From contig JACKIQ010000002.1 in assembly GCA_020638365.1 (NCBI GenBank), positions 310,001 to 374,000 of the forward strand: a stretch of 64,000 bases of DNA, in the 5' to 3' direction. Within the stretch, counting starts at the first letter, position 1; each line of letters opens with the position of its first letter. Position numbers and translations under genes: made by a program. The notes under the pieces are model-generated. The model ran no database searches, had not been told where the DNA came from, and saw only the letters and a program-made list of their open reading frames with translations. Positions 8,504 to 17,421 of the stretch are shown here, one piece after another. This DNA comes from Rhodospirillales bacterium (GTDB lineage Bacteria > Pseudomonadota > Alphaproteobacteria > Micavibrionales > Micavibrionaceae).

Positions 8504-9232
8504 TTAGCCGTCAACGCGGATAGCGATATTGCACAGCTGAGTTTCGTCATCTTCGTTATAGGCTGCGGCCTGACGGCAGTTCGCGTTAGCCGTCTCGGAG
8601 ATAACGGAACCGGAAGCCGGCGTACCGTCATCCATTTTACGGTCGATACGAGCAGCCTGAGAAGGCGTCAGCATACCGGTACCGCTGGCAACAGCAGCAA
8701 ACTGGCCGGTCAGGACAAGGTAGTGGCCCGGACGGAGTTCTGCAGCCGTAAAGCCGGTAACGCCGGTAGAGCTGTGCCCGATGAAGTAACCGCCGCCAAC
8801 GTCAGCCGTAGGAACCAGTTCGCCGAAAGACGTCGTAGCCGTACCAGTATACCCGGAAACCAGTTCAGAATGCAGAAGATGGCTGAAATAGAAGCCGACT
8901 TCGTTCGCGGCCGTGGCAACCGCCCCGACGTTCGCGCCAATACGGGAATCCCCGTTGCCGTTACCGCAGGGGTTGGCCGTACAGTTGGCCAGACGCGCCT
9001 GAGCCGTACTCATGTCGCCCGGAAAGGCGTCATATTGGTCCTTGAACGTGTTGGTCGCAGCGATATAGCTCTTGGTTTGCGCCACAGTGGAAGTCAGCTG
9101 GGCGTTGGCAATCATTTCCTGCCCTTTGAGGATACCCCCGATCAGCAGCCCGATAATAATCATAACAACCGCCAATTCAACGAGGGTAAAACCCTTATCG
9201 TTTTGCGCGGATTCGTGCACATAAGTTTCCAT
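8504..9232 (-). CDS. Type IV prepilin-like protein
   Basis: The ATG at 9232 has a GGAGA site eight bases upstream; a GTG at 9235 is less likely. A 14-residue leader ends in Lys-Gly, followed by FTLVELAVVMIIIGLL. This is a canonical type III signal with Gly at -1, Phe at +1 and Glu at +5, cut and N-methylated by the prepilin peptidase encoded at 16625-17392. The mature protein is about 229 residues, larger than most major pilins. It has a Cys pair in an NCTANPCGNGNGD loop and another pair near the C-terminus (NCRQ...LCNI) that may form disulfides. It lies at the end of the pilus cluster with its own upstream region and terminator, as expected for an abundant pilin, but major versus minor cannot be decided. 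Confidence 0.88.
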   Translation of the reverse strand: METYVHESAQNDKGFTLVELAVVMIIIGLLIGGILKGQEMIANAQLTSTVAQTKSYIAATNTFKDQYDAFPGDMSTAQARLANCTANPCGNGNGDSRIGANVGAVATAANEVGFYFSHLLHSELVSGYTGTATTSFGELVPTADVGGGYFIGHSSTGVTGFTAAELRPGHYLVLTGQFAAVASGTGMLTPSQAARIDRKMDDGTPASGSVISETANANCRQAAAYNEDDETQLCNIAIRVDG

Positions 9233-9466
9233 CACTCTAGTCTCCTAAGTCGTGAAAAAGATGTATTTTTTGTTTGAGATAAATAAGAACGCGCCGAACG
9301 GCACTTGCGAATCATAGCGCTCTTTCATAAATCAAACAAGTCCCAATATGGTTAGAATTACGAAAATAGTTAAAGAAAAACTTAAAAAAACCCCGCAAAA
9401 CTCTCATCAAATCAAAATGATAAGTCATAAAAACAGGGGTGAGTAAAAGGGCGGTTTTATTAAGGT

Positions 9467-10531
9467 TCACTTAATCATGTTTTTTCTGTACGAGCTGGGG
9501 CTTCCCCCGGTTAACTCCTTGAAAACCCTGTTAAAAGAGGGAAGAGAGTTAAACCCGACCTCTTGAGCGACAACTTTGATATTTTCATCGGTTTCAAGTA
9601 ATAATCGCTTGGCATCCTCAATTCTTCTTTCGTTCAGGAGCTGCGGGAAAGATTTATTGAAAAACTGCCCGATAACACGCGAGACTGTAGCCTCCGGAAC
9701 CCCAAGTTCACGCGCCAGATCAGACCGGGAATAGGTGCTTTCATGGTAAACCTTGTCCAGATCAAGCAGGGAAGTAATCTTGTCGGCCAGAATTTGATCC
9801 TCAGAAGAAGGATTTTCTTCCTTTTTCTTAGTCGTTGTCAGCGCCAGTGCTTGCGGATAGATACGAAAAAGGCTGGTCGTCACAAGATAAATGAAGGATA
9901 AGCCGATCAGGGTTCGCACCACCGCCGCTTCATCCGCAAATTGCTGCTCGCCGATCAGCACACTCATGGCTCCGAGAAAGAAAATATTAACCACGATCAG
10001 GGACAGAACCAGCCAATACCGCTCTTTTCCTGCTTTCTGCTTCTGGAGTGCGGAGAACATGCCTCTGTGCGTCCAGATCATAAGCAGGCTGGCAGCCCCT
10101 GCGATAAGCCCGGTAATATTCAGCCAATCGAAAAATTCAGCGCATTTTATCAAAACAGGACAGTCCGCCCCCTGCCCAGCCATCAACATCGAGCCGCCAA
10201 GCGCAAGCGGAATAAGCAGTAAAACGGAATAGTCAGTAAGACTGGGCAATTTAGAAATCTGCGCAATCTGGATGATGACAAGGACGCTTAAAGGAGGCCC
10301 CAGAAACCACGCCCCCCACTGCAAAAGATCGTAATAAGGCGTCAGTTCGCCAATATAAGAACGCGCAAAATCAAGGAAAAAGGCTGTACCAAGAACAAAA
10401 AAGTAGATCAAAGGCAGAAAGACCCGCCCGGCATTTCCAGCACGGAATAAAACGTAGACAAGAATATACAAACACTGAAAAACCCCGATCAGGGACAGCA
10501 TTTCAGAAATGGTAAAGCGTAACGGCTCCAT
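9467..10531 (-). CDS. Membrane-embedded AraC-family transcriptional regulator
   Basis: Residues 1 to about 240 form six or seven hydrophobic segments. The C-terminal about 95 residues are an AraC/XylS double helix-turn-helix: SRSDLARELGVPEATVSRVI is the first HTH, and IKVVAQEVGFNSLPSFNRVFKELTGGSPSSYRK the second, with the hallmark GF...FxRxFK...G.P..YR pattern. A charged linker (KKKEENPSSEDQ) joins the two parts. It would be a one-component regulator that senses a membrane or periplasmic signal. The ATG at 10531 is chosen; a TTG at 10552 adds seven residues and neither has a clear ribosome-binding site. It lies between the pilus cluster and the prepilin gene, so control of the pilin is the obvious hypothesis. 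Confidence 0.85.
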   Translation of the reverse strand: MEPLRFTISEMLSLIGVFQCLYILVYVLFRAGNAGRVFLPLIYFFVLGTAFFLDFARSYIGELTPYYDLLQWGAWFLGPPLSVLVIIQIAQISKLPSLTDYSVLLLIPLALGGSMLMAGQGADCPVLIKCAEFFDWLNITGLIAGAASLLMIWTHRGMFSALQKQKAGKERYWLVLSLIVVNIFFLGAMSVLIGEQQFADEAAVVRTLIGLSFIYLVTTSLFRIYPQALALTTTKKKEENPSSEDQILADKITSLLDLDKVYHESTYSRSDLARELGVPEATVSRVIGQFFNKSFPQLLNERRIEDAKRLLLETDENIKVVAQEVGFNSLPSFNRVFKELTGGSPSSYRKNMIK

Positions 10532-10562
10532 TACGTCAGAATAACCGCTCAAAAAAATTTAT

Positions 10563-11300
10563 TTAAGGGATATCTTTGCAAATCGGGTTTATGTCCGCTT
10601 CTGATTTTTCAAGAACCCGCTCGCAGATGTACCAGCGCAGAAAATTGCCTTCGTTGGGCGCCAGTTTCTCAGGCTCGGTTTGAAGCATTTCCATTAAAAG
10701 CGCGTAAGCCGCGTCCTTTTTTCCCTGCGCGTTCATCACAAACGCCCTCATCTGCCGGGTCCAGCCGGGCATATGCGGGTTGTTCACGCGCGCAAGCTTG
10801 TTGGCAAGAGACAGGGCAAGGTCGCTGTCCTCCAGTTCAAACCGCGCAAGGTAGACGGCGTGAGCAAGAAACCGCCATTTTTCACCTTCAGGTCGGCTTC
10901 CGACCTTCACAAGATAATCAATGACAGGACGAAATTTTTCTGGATCCTGCACGCCGCCGAAATAGAAAGCGGCAAGATAAGGAACATGATTGGACAGAGG
11001 ATCAAGCAAATCCTCAAGAAAGAACCATTTAACAAGTTCATAATAATCGTAATCGGCAAGGGATGTGGTTCGTCCGCCTGTATCCCCCATATTCTGAATG
11101 ATCAGGGCCAGCGAACGATACGCCAGTTGTGCATCGCCAAGCCCGTAAGCGGCAGCATACCGCGAATCGGGAGCAGGAGGAACGTTCATCCACTTTTCAC
11201 GCTCCCCGCGAACCATGAGCCAGAGAGCGATATTGAGTCCCAAAACCACGATCAAAAGCCCTTTGACCGTGTTTTCGTGGGTTGTCCTTGCCGCCACCAT
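10563..11300 (-). CDS. Single-span membrane protein with TPR-like helices, possible PilG-type partner of the ABC permease
   Basis: The product is 245 residues. One transmembrane segment lies at about residues 13-30 (GLLIVVLGLNIALWLMV). The rest is a soluble helical domain rich in alanine and aromatic residues, with helix pairs resembling tetratricopeptide repeats (for example ALSLANKLARVNN, MRAFVMNAQGKKDAAYALLMEML). It starts directly after the ABC-2 permease gene, with only two bases between, which implies translation as a unit. In Myxococcus xanthus pilGHI encodes an ABC transporter plus an accessory protein needed for pili. By position this could be the PilG counterpart, but no sequence family is recognised and that is inference. 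Confidence 0.7.
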   Translation of the reverse strand: MVAARTTHENTVKGLLIVVLGLNIALWLMVRGEREKWMNVPPAPDSRYAAAYGLGDAQLAYRSLALIIQNMGDTGGRTTSLADYDYYELVKWFFLEDLLDPLSNHVPYLAAFYFGGVQDPEKFRPVIDYLVKVGSRPEGEKWRFLAHAVYLARFELEDSDLALSLANKLARVNNPHMPGWTRQMRAFVMNAQGKKDAAYALLMEMLQTEPEKLAPNEGNFLRWYICERVLEKSEADINPICKDIP

Positions 11301-11302
11301 GT

Positions 11303-12061
11303 TCAGAACTGCCTTTTCAGGAAATCAAGAAGGGCGGCAAGGCTGATTAAGAGACAGAACAATGCGCCTTGCAAAGTAACGAACCCGATGCCTACCCCCT
11401 CTCCCACACCATATATGAGCCAGCTTGTCTGCCCCAGGAGGTCAAGCCGGGGCGTAACGACCGAAACGAACTGCACAGCCATCGCCATAGGCCCGGTATC
11501 GACGACAAGGCTCGAGTCGATAATCCCGAGCAACTGCCCCATCATCCGGCCCAGAACGTAAAAAGCGAAACTGGACATTGCCGCGCTTGTCGCGCTTGAC
11601 ATATACATCGAAAAAAACAGGGCCACGTTTACCATGATAACATTTTCGACGATGATACTGGCTATCCACAGGAGATGCCCCTCACCGAAAAGATGCGGCC
11701 CGACCGCATAAAGACAGACCCCGACGGCAAGCCCCAGAATCAGAGCCAGTACAGAAAACGCGAACGCGTAGGAATAAAGAAAAGCGACCCGGCTGACAGG
11801 TCTGGAGAGAAGAAATTCCACATCTTTACCGTCGAACGACCGCCTCACGAAAAAGACGACGAAAAGGACCAAGCCCATCATCCCGACAAGGCGAAGGCCA
11901 CCGGCAGCAAAAACAAGGGCAAAACGATCTTTTTCTATAACCGCTGAGGACCCGAGGAAAAAGGACAGGCTGCACCCGAGCAGGAGAAGAATAAGAAGCG
12001 TAGTGACAAGCTTGTCGCGAACGGCACCCATCAGCACATACTTAACTAACGGATACGACAT
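11303..12061 (-). CDS. ABC-2 type transporter permease in pilus cluster (PilI-like)
   Basis: The 252-residue protein has six predicted transmembrane helices, a topology typical of ABC-2/Gld permeases. After the first helix comes a long cytoplasmic loop with RRSFDGKDVEFLLSRPVSR, resembling the coupling region seen in GldF/NosY-like permeases. The ATG at 12061 follows an AGGGGTGG site. Its ATPase partner is probably the protein encoded at 18451-19176 in the same cluster, and the next gene (10563-11300) may be a third subunit. In Myxococcus the PilH/PilI transporter is required for type IV pilus assembly; placing this permease in that role is inference from context. Confidence 0.82.
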   Translation of the reverse strand: MSYPLVKYVLMGAVRDKLVTTLLILLLLGCSLSFFLGSSAVIEKDRFALVFAAGGLRLVGMMGLVLFVVFFVRRSFDGKDVEFLLSRPVSRVAFLYSYAFAFSVLALILGLAVGVCLYAVGPHLFGEGHLLWIASIIVENVIMVNVALFFSMYMSSATSAAMSSFAFYVLGRMMGQLLGIIDSSLVVDTGPMAMAVQFVSVVTPRLDLLGQTSWLIYGVGEGVGIGFVTLQGALFCLLISLAALLDFLKRQF

Positions 12062-12123
12062 GCCACCCCTCCACTACGCTCCCTTAAGACACGGCTGACG
12101 GATATTCAAAGCAAAGCGCCGGA

Positions 12124-14031
12124 TCAAAGCTTGAGCGGACGCCGATCCCCCGAAAAAGCCTTGTAGAGGTCACGATCCGTATCATGAATGGAATCCTCGG
12201 GCGTCTGTAAAATCGTCGCCTTAAGAAAGATGACCAGTTCAGACTTTTTAACAAGGTCCTTCTTCTTGCGGAAGAGGCTGCCAACGATCGGCGTCTCGCC
12301 GAGTACGGGAACGGACTCCTCGAGATTATCGGAACGATCCTGCAATAAGCCCCCCATCACGATAGGTTGTCCACTCCGAACTTTAACGACAGTATCAATT
12401 TCCTGAACGTTTATCTCCGGAATTTCCGAAACGACATTCTCGGCACCGCTAATGGACGCAGCAACAAAACCGACCGCCGGATCGTTGACGGTATCGACTA
12501 CCCGCGTAACAGTAGGCCTTAAAGCAAGTGAAACTGTACCACCATCAAGATCAATAGAAGGAAGAACATTGACGAGAACGCCTTCTGGAACTGTTCGCGC
12601 CTCGGAGTCGACATCCACAGTAACGACATTATCGGTCGTATTTGAGTCAATATCCAACTTAAAGAAGACACGGTTCGTAGCGACATTAAGCACACCGGAC
12701 TGGTTATTCAAGACCGTCAGCCGTGGGCTGGCCAGCGCACGAACAGTGCCAAATCCTGAAATCGCCTGCAAAAGCGCCTGAACGTCATTTCCAACAAATC
12801 CTACAGTGAAGTTTGATTCCACGCCCATAGTAGAACCAACCGCTGGAGAGAAAAATCCAGCGCCACTACTTAACAGGTTATTTATGTTCGTCCGCCCGGA
12901 CTCATTCATAAAGGCAAAAGAACCCTCTCCACCGGACAAGCCCAACACGCCCCAATCAATCCCCGTGATATATTCATCATTCAGGTCAACCTCGAAGATC
13001 TTGGCCTCGATCAAAACTTGCGACGTAACAGATTTTTTGAGCAGGCGCAAATACTCGGCAACATCCTTATGCTGTTTTTCTGTCGCAAATACATTGATGA
13101 TCCCGGCCTGCTTGTTCAGGGCAAAGCTTGAGACCGGCCCCTCCTCCTCACCGTTGCCGTTCGAACCGCTGGAACCATCGTCAACCGGCAGCGACTCGAC
13201 ACGTAAAACCGCTTCGGGAGGCTGGACCTGAACCTGTCCGCCTTCCCCGCCCTGAGCAGGCGCGACAGCTTGAACGTCCGGATTTTGTTCGACAGCAGTA
13301 ATTCGCGGATCATACTTGGTTTTTAGCCCTCCCGTGGAAGCACCTCCAAGAAATTGGTTAAGGTTCAACTCAAGTTCGGCCCAGAAGTCCGCAACACTTT
13401 CTGAAGAAGTATTAAAACCTGAACCTGATTCCGCCCCGTCTCCGCTGACGACCGATACATTCGTAGTAACGGTACTCTTATTCCGGCGAAGATAGCTCAG
13501 GTAATCAAGCTTGTATGTCTTGTTGTAAGGCGTATCGACCTCAACGCGCAAATGCTCTCCCTTGAACTTGTAACGCAGACCGGCGATATCGGAAAGGCGC
13601 TCGATCACTTCATCAAAGGGCCTGTTCCGCGCTGTAAAGATCACTGAACCTTTGATATTCGGATCAAGTTCCAGATCGTAATCCGCCTGCTCCGCCAGCT
13701 CGAAAAGGATATCGCGCACAGGCACAGACTGGTTCACCGACACGGAGACCAGAGGCATGGGCTTAAGTCCCTGAGCGTTTGTTGTGACGTAAGGCTGAAG
13801 CGCGGGAATAGTCGATTGCGTACCCTTGCTTTCCGCATCCCCCGGATCGGGCAAACGCTCGGTCAGACCGTCGCGGAAATCCTGGATCTCCATATTGGAA
13901 CCCCGATCAGGCTTCTGATAATTTGCCGCAAGATCACAGCCAGTCAGCAGCAAAACCGCCCCGGCACAAAGTATGAACCCGCGGACGCTAGAACGACCTA
14001 ATATTCCCATGGAACGTTTCCCTATACGCAT
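12124..14031 (-). CDS. Type IV pilus secretin, MshL/PilQ-like lipoprotein
   Basis: This is the outer-membrane ring through which the pilus passes. A lipoprotein signal (FILCAGAVLLLTGC) puts the acylated cysteine close to the N-terminus. Next come a secretin/TonB short N-terminal domain (VPVRDILFELAEQADYDLELDPNIKG), a Ser/Gly/Asn-rich linker, then N-domains with VLIEAKIFEVDLNDEYITGIDW. The C-terminal secretin beta-barrel domain shows SPRLTVLNNQSG, VLPSIDLDGGTVSLALRPTV and the signature VVKVRSGQPIVMGGLLQDR ... PVLGETPIVGSLFRKKK. The short periplasmic part resembles MshL rather than PilQ, with no AMIN domains. Start is uncertain: ATG 14031 (GGGAG upstream), ATG 14010 or GTG 14061. It follows pilU in the cluster. 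Confidence 0.92.
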   Translation of the reverse strand: MRIGKRSMGILGRSSVRGFILCAGAVLLLTGCDLAANYQKPDRGSNMEIQDFRDGLTERLPDPGDAESKGTQSTIPALQPYVTTNAQGLKPMPLVSVSVNQSVPVRDILFELAEQADYDLELDPNIKGSVIFTARNRPFDEVIERLSDIAGLRYKFKGEHLRVEVDTPYNKTYKLDYLSYLRRNKSTVTTNVSVVSGDGAESGSGFNTSSESVADFWAELELNLNQFLGGASTGGLKTKYDPRITAVEQNPDVQAVAPAQGGEGGQVQVQPPEAVLRVESLPVDDGSSGSNGNGEEEGPVSSFALNKQAGIINVFATEKQHKDVAEYLRLLKKSVTSQVLIEAKIFEVDLNDEYITGIDWGVLGLSGGEGSFAFMNESGRTNINNLLSSGAGFFSPAVGSTMGVESNFTVGFVGNDVQALLQAISGFGTVRALASPRLTVLNNQSGVLNVATNRVFFKLDIDSNTTDNVVTVDVDSEARTVPEGVLVNVLPSIDLDGGTVSLALRPTVTRVVDTVNDPAVGFVAASISGAENVVSEIPEINVQEIDTVVKVRSGQPIVMGGLLQDRSDNLEESVPVLGETPIVGSLFRKKKDLVKKSELVIFLKATILQTPEDSIHDTDRDLYKAFSGDRRPLKL

Positions 14032-14204
14032 TGAACGTGAACTCCCTCGAAATGAGGACACAAAAAAGAAAACGAAGAGCAGGGACAGAACAGCCCCGCT
14101 GATTCTTCATCCCCTTAACTAGACCATAACAACGGTTTTTCGGCAAGTGGAGCCTAAGGCCAGATCAAAAAAAGCCTCAACCCTGTGAATAACTTTGATA
14201 ACAA

Positions 14205-15344
14205 TTAGTCGCTGAAGGATAGGAGGGATGTATCGACGGCTTCAAGGGCGTTTTTGCTGCCACGCGAGGTATTGACAAGCTTAGCCTGCTGAACCTTGAT
14301 TTTCATATCCGAAGGCTTGTCGGAGTTGGAAATCGCCGTGTCCTCGGTAATCAACCCCTCCAGGAAAAGCTTCATCAAGGACTGGTCGAATGTACACATG
14401 CCAATCGAGTTATTCTGCTCCATGACATCATGTATCTTTCCGATTTCTCCTTTAAGGATCAACTCGCGAACCAGCCCCTGGTTCAGCATCACCTCGATCG
14501 CCGGCGCCATCCCCTTCCCGGTACTGGGAAGCAGACGCTGCGATATTATGCCCTTGAGGTTCATTGAAAGGTTAAGCCGAATCTGATTATGGTAATCCTC
14601 AGGGAACAGGTTCACGATCCGCTCGATCGCCTGATACGAGTTGTTGGTGTGGATGGTAGCCAGACACAAATGCCCGGTTTCCGCAATTGAAAGGGCTTGC
14701 TCCATCACCTCCCGGTCACGAATCTCCCCGACCAGAATCACGTCCGGACGCTGGCGCAAGGAGTTTTTCATCGCCATGGCGAAAGATTCCGTATCGACCC
14801 CGACCTCGCGTTGCGTCACCACGCAACCCTTGTGCTCGTGGAAAAATTCGATCGGATCCTCAATCGTGATGATATGCCCTTCGCTGCTCCGGTTACGCTG
14901 GTCGATCATGGCGGCCAGCGTTGTGGATTTACCGGATCCCGTCATCCCGGTCACAAGCAGCAGCCCGCGCTTTTCCATGGCAAGCACTTCAAGGATTTTC
15001 GGCAGGCGCAGGTCGTTAAAACTTGGAATTTCAGACGTGATCCGCCGGATTACCAGCGCCGGAAACTGCCGCTGGCGCATCACGTTGATCCGGAAACGCC
15101 CGTGATCTCCCATATCCAGAGCTGTATTCAACTCCATATGCGCTTCAAAATCACGCTTCTGCCGGTTGGTCAGCATGGAATTGAGAATGTCGTTGATATC
15201 GTCAGGCGTCAGCACGTCATCGGCCAGCTTGATCAGCCCTTTATCGCCCCGAAGCGAAGGCTGAAACCCGACGGTCAGATACATATCGGCCGCCTTGGTC
15301 TCGTTCATGGCATTCAGAAATGTGAATATAAGCGGAGCGCTCAA
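14205..15344 (-). CDS. pilU: PilU-like twitching motility ATPase
   Basis: The 379-residue protein is a hexameric GspE/PilT-family ATPase. It has Walker A at about 133-140 (GMTGSGKS), an Asp-box IEDPIEF, Walker B VILVGEIRD and the His-box TGHLCLATIHTNN. The GMTGSGKS form with Met, and a C-terminal extension after the ATPase core, are typical of PilU, the accessory retraction ATPase that works with PilT. It starts with TTG at 15344, overlapping the pilT stop codon (TTGA), so the pair is translationally coupled. Other in-frame starts would cut into the conserved N-terminal domain. Confidence 0.9.
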   Translation of the reverse strand: MSAPLIFTFLNAMNETKAADMYLTVGFQPSLRGDKGLIKLADDVLTPDDINDILNSMLTNRQKRDFEAHMELNTALDMGDHGRFRINVMRQRQFPALVIRRITSEIPSFNDLRLPKILEVLAMEKRGLLLVTGMTGSGKSTTLAAMIDQRNRSSEGHIITIEDPIEFFHEHKGCVVTQREVGVDTESFAMAMKNSLRQRPDVILVGEIRDREVMEQALSIAETGHLCLATIHTNNSYQAIERIVNLFPEDYHNQIRLNLSMNLKGIISQRLLPSTGKGMAPAIEVMLNQGLVRELILKGEIGKIHDVMEQNNSIGMCTFDQSLMKLFLEGLITEDTAISNSDKPSDMKIKVQQAKLVNTSRGSKNALEAVDTSLLSFSD

Positions 15345-16525
15345 AACGAATACCCCTCATCGCCAGACTTTTTACCGGACCCGCCTCCGGATTTCTGAGG
15401 AACGAGATCATAGTCGCTGTCAATATCGTCATCGACCATCTTGCGTCCTCCTAGGGCGCCTGCTGCATACTCGTCATCCGGCCCCTCTTCGGAGTCCGTA
15501 GTCTTGAGCAACGCCCGGCGCGCCTCATCCTTGCCGATAATCCCGGCTTCCAGAAGGCTTTTGACAGCGTCTTCCATGGTCACCATCCCGTAGCGCGATC
15601 CCGTTTGCATCATGGAATACATCTGCGGTATCTGGTTCTCGCGGATCAGGTTGCGCACGGCGCTGGTTCCCACAAGAATTTCAAAGGCTCCGACACGCCC
15701 CTTGCCTTCCGCTCTCCGCAACAGGGTTTGCGCAATCACGCCCTGAATGGAACTGGCAAGCATGGCTCGGACCATCTCCTTGTCGCCGGTAGGAAACACG
15801 TCGATAATACGGTCGACTGTCTTGGAAGCAGAGTTCGCGTGCAGTGTGCCGAAGACAAGGTGGCCTGTCTCTGCAGCTGTAAGCGCCAGGGAAATCGTTT
15901 CATGGTCGCGCATCTCCCCGACCAGGATCACGTCCGGGTCTTCCCGCAAGGCGCTCTTCAGGGCCCGGGCAAAACTGCGCGTGTCCGTCCCGACTTCGCG
16001 GTGATTGACAAGCGATTTTTTGGACGAATGGAAAAATTCCACCGGGTCTTCAACGGTCAGGATGTGCTTGGCATGATGAATATTGATGTGGTTGACCATG
16101 GAGGCAAGTGTCGTCGACTTACCGGAACCCGTAGGCCCTGTAACGAGAATAATGCCTTTCTCCAGTTCCGCAAAACGCCGCATGACGGGAGGCAGATCAA
16201 GCTGCTCCATCGTTGGAATTTCTGTCGGGATAGTCCGGAAAACCGCCGCCGCCCCCAGACGGGTCGTAAAAGCGTTCACCCGGAAACGGGCTTTTTCACC
16301 AAGAGCAATCGCAAAATCAAGCTCCATGTTCTTTTCATATTCCGCGCGCTGGTCTTCGGCCATGATAGAATAAAGCATCGTGCGAATATCATCGCTGCCA
16401 AGAGCATCGGCCTTGACGCGCTTCATCTGGCCGCTGACGCGGATTATAGGAGGGCTACCGGCGCTCAGATGCAAGTCCGAAGCGTCGTTCTGCATGGTAA
16501 AGGCAAGTAACTGTGTAAGATCCAA
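15341..16525 (-). CDS. pilT: Type IV pilus retraction ATPase PilT
   Basis: PilT powers depolymerisation of the pilus. The 394-residue product has the N-terminal PAS-like domain (ASDLHLSAGSPP), Walker A at 130-138 (GPTGSGKST), the ILTVEDPVEFFH Asp-box, Walker B with GEMRD at 203-207, the GHLVFGTLHANSA His-box and the PilT-specific SAVRNLIRE motif. A C-terminal acidic tail of about 40 residues (EEGPDDEY...) and a Gly/Ser/Lys end go beyond the usual 345-residue length. The start is TTG at 16525 with GGGAG seven bases upstream, which gives the standard N-terminus. pilU follows with a 4-base overlap. Confidence 0.94.
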   Translation of the reverse strand: MDLTQLLAFTMQNDASDLHLSAGSPPIIRVSGQMKRVKADALGSDDIRTMLYSIMAEDQRAEYEKNMELDFAIALGEKARFRVNAFTTRLGAAAVFRTIPTEIPTMEQLDLPPVMRRFAELEKGIILVTGPTGSGKSTTLASMVNHINIHHAKHILTVEDPVEFFHSSKKSLVNHREVGTDTRSFARALKSALREDPDVILVGEMRDHETISLALTAAETGHLVFGTLHANSASKTVDRIIDVFPTGDKEMVRAMLASSIQGVIAQTLLRRAEGKGRVGAFEILVGTSAVRNLIRENQIPQMYSMMQTGSRYGMVTMEDAVKSLLEAGIIGKDEARRALLKTTDSEEGPDDEYAAGALGGRKMVDDDIDSDYDLVPQKSGGGSGKKSGDEGYSF

Positions 16526-16624
16526 GGTTGCGCTCCCTCTTTCTGAATGGAAACCCCGTGTAACCGTTTTAACCGAATTGTATAAAAGGAAAGTAAACGC
16601 AGTGATATTTTTTCAAACTATTAT

Positions 16625-17392
16625 TCACCTCAAAACCGGCCCCTGCAAGTAAAGAAGGACAAACATCGCGGAAATCAGCGCTGGCCCGAAGGGAAAAGGC
16701 TTCTTTTTGAATATAAGCCGCCAGAAAATAGCCATAAGCACGCCCATAGATCCCGTGACTATGAAAAATAAAGGCAGGGCCTGTAACCCGAGCCACAGCC
16801 CGGCGACGGAAAAAAACTTAACGTCTCCTAAACCCAGAGCTTCCCGGCCGCCAAGCGCAAAAGTGATACTATGCCGCAGCGCCATCGCTATAAACGAATA
16901 GACCAGAGCGCCGAACACATACGGGACAAAAAGATCGGCGGCAGCCGTGAAAGCGCCTGTAAAGGAAAAGTAAACCAGACGCGCGAAACCGATGACAAAG
17001 CAAATGAAGACAAGCTGGTTGGGCAAACGCATAATCTGAAAATCAATGACGATAAGCGCCATGAGGAAAGGAATGGAAAAATAGATAAACCAGGCCTCAA
17101 CACTGAGCCCCATGCGCGAGTAAACAAGAAGACAGGATAAAACGACGCACAGTTCAATAGCCGGGTAAATCCACGAAACGCGCTTACCGCAATGTCGGCA
17201 CTTCCCCCGCGAAAACAGCCAGGAAAAAATCGGAACGAGATCGGCAATTCCAAGAGGCGACCTGCAAGACGTGCAGGCCGATCTCTCGATAGCCCAGTTC
17301 TGCTTTCGGGGAACGCGGTAGACAAGGGCTGTTGAAAAACTGCCGAATACAAGGCCTATAAAAACAACCGCAACAATCTCAGGTGTTATCAT
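16625..17392 (-). CDS. pilD: Prepilin peptidase / N-methyltransferase
   Basis: PilD cleaves prepilin leaders and methylates the new N-terminus. The 255-residue product has an N-terminal GSFSTALVYRVPR segment and two zinc-type CxxC pairs (Cys40/Cys43 and Cys65/Cys68) of the methylase domain. About six further helices form the A24 aspartic protease. The catalytic aspartates are Asp117 in VIDFQIMRLPN and Asp190 in the GLGD motif. The first site reads LPN rather than the more usual IPD after the aspartate; the essential residues remain. It is the only prepilin peptidase in the window and lies between the TPR protein and pilT. Its substrate includes the prepilin at 8504-9232. Confidence 0.93.
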   Translation of the reverse strand: MITPEIVAVVFIGLVFGSFSTALVYRVPRKQNWAIERSACTSCRSPLGIADLVPIFSWLFSRGKCRHCGKRVSWIYPAIELCVVLSCLLVYSRMGLSVEAWFIYFSIPFLMALIVIDFQIMRLPNQLVFICFVIGFARLVYFSFTGAFTAAADLFVPYVFGALVYSFIAMALRHSITFALGGREALGLGDVKFFSVAGLWLGLQALPLFFIVTGSMGVLMAIFWRLIFKKKPFPFGPALISAMFVLLYLQGPVLR

Positions 17393-17421
17393 AGGCCCCC
17401 GGCAAACGCCGTTTTACGCAG

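Noticed and set aside
8471..9277. Plus-strand open frame of 268 codons opposite the prepilin gene
   Set aside because: The prepilin on the minus strand has a canonical leader, Shine-Dalgarno site and terminator; the opposing frame lacks all of these and crosses the terminator.
9236..9466. Sigma-54 promoter upstream of the prepilin gene
   Set aside because: A GGCAC and a TTGC element occur next to each other near 9300 but without the required five-base spacing and in the wrong orientation for the pilin gene.
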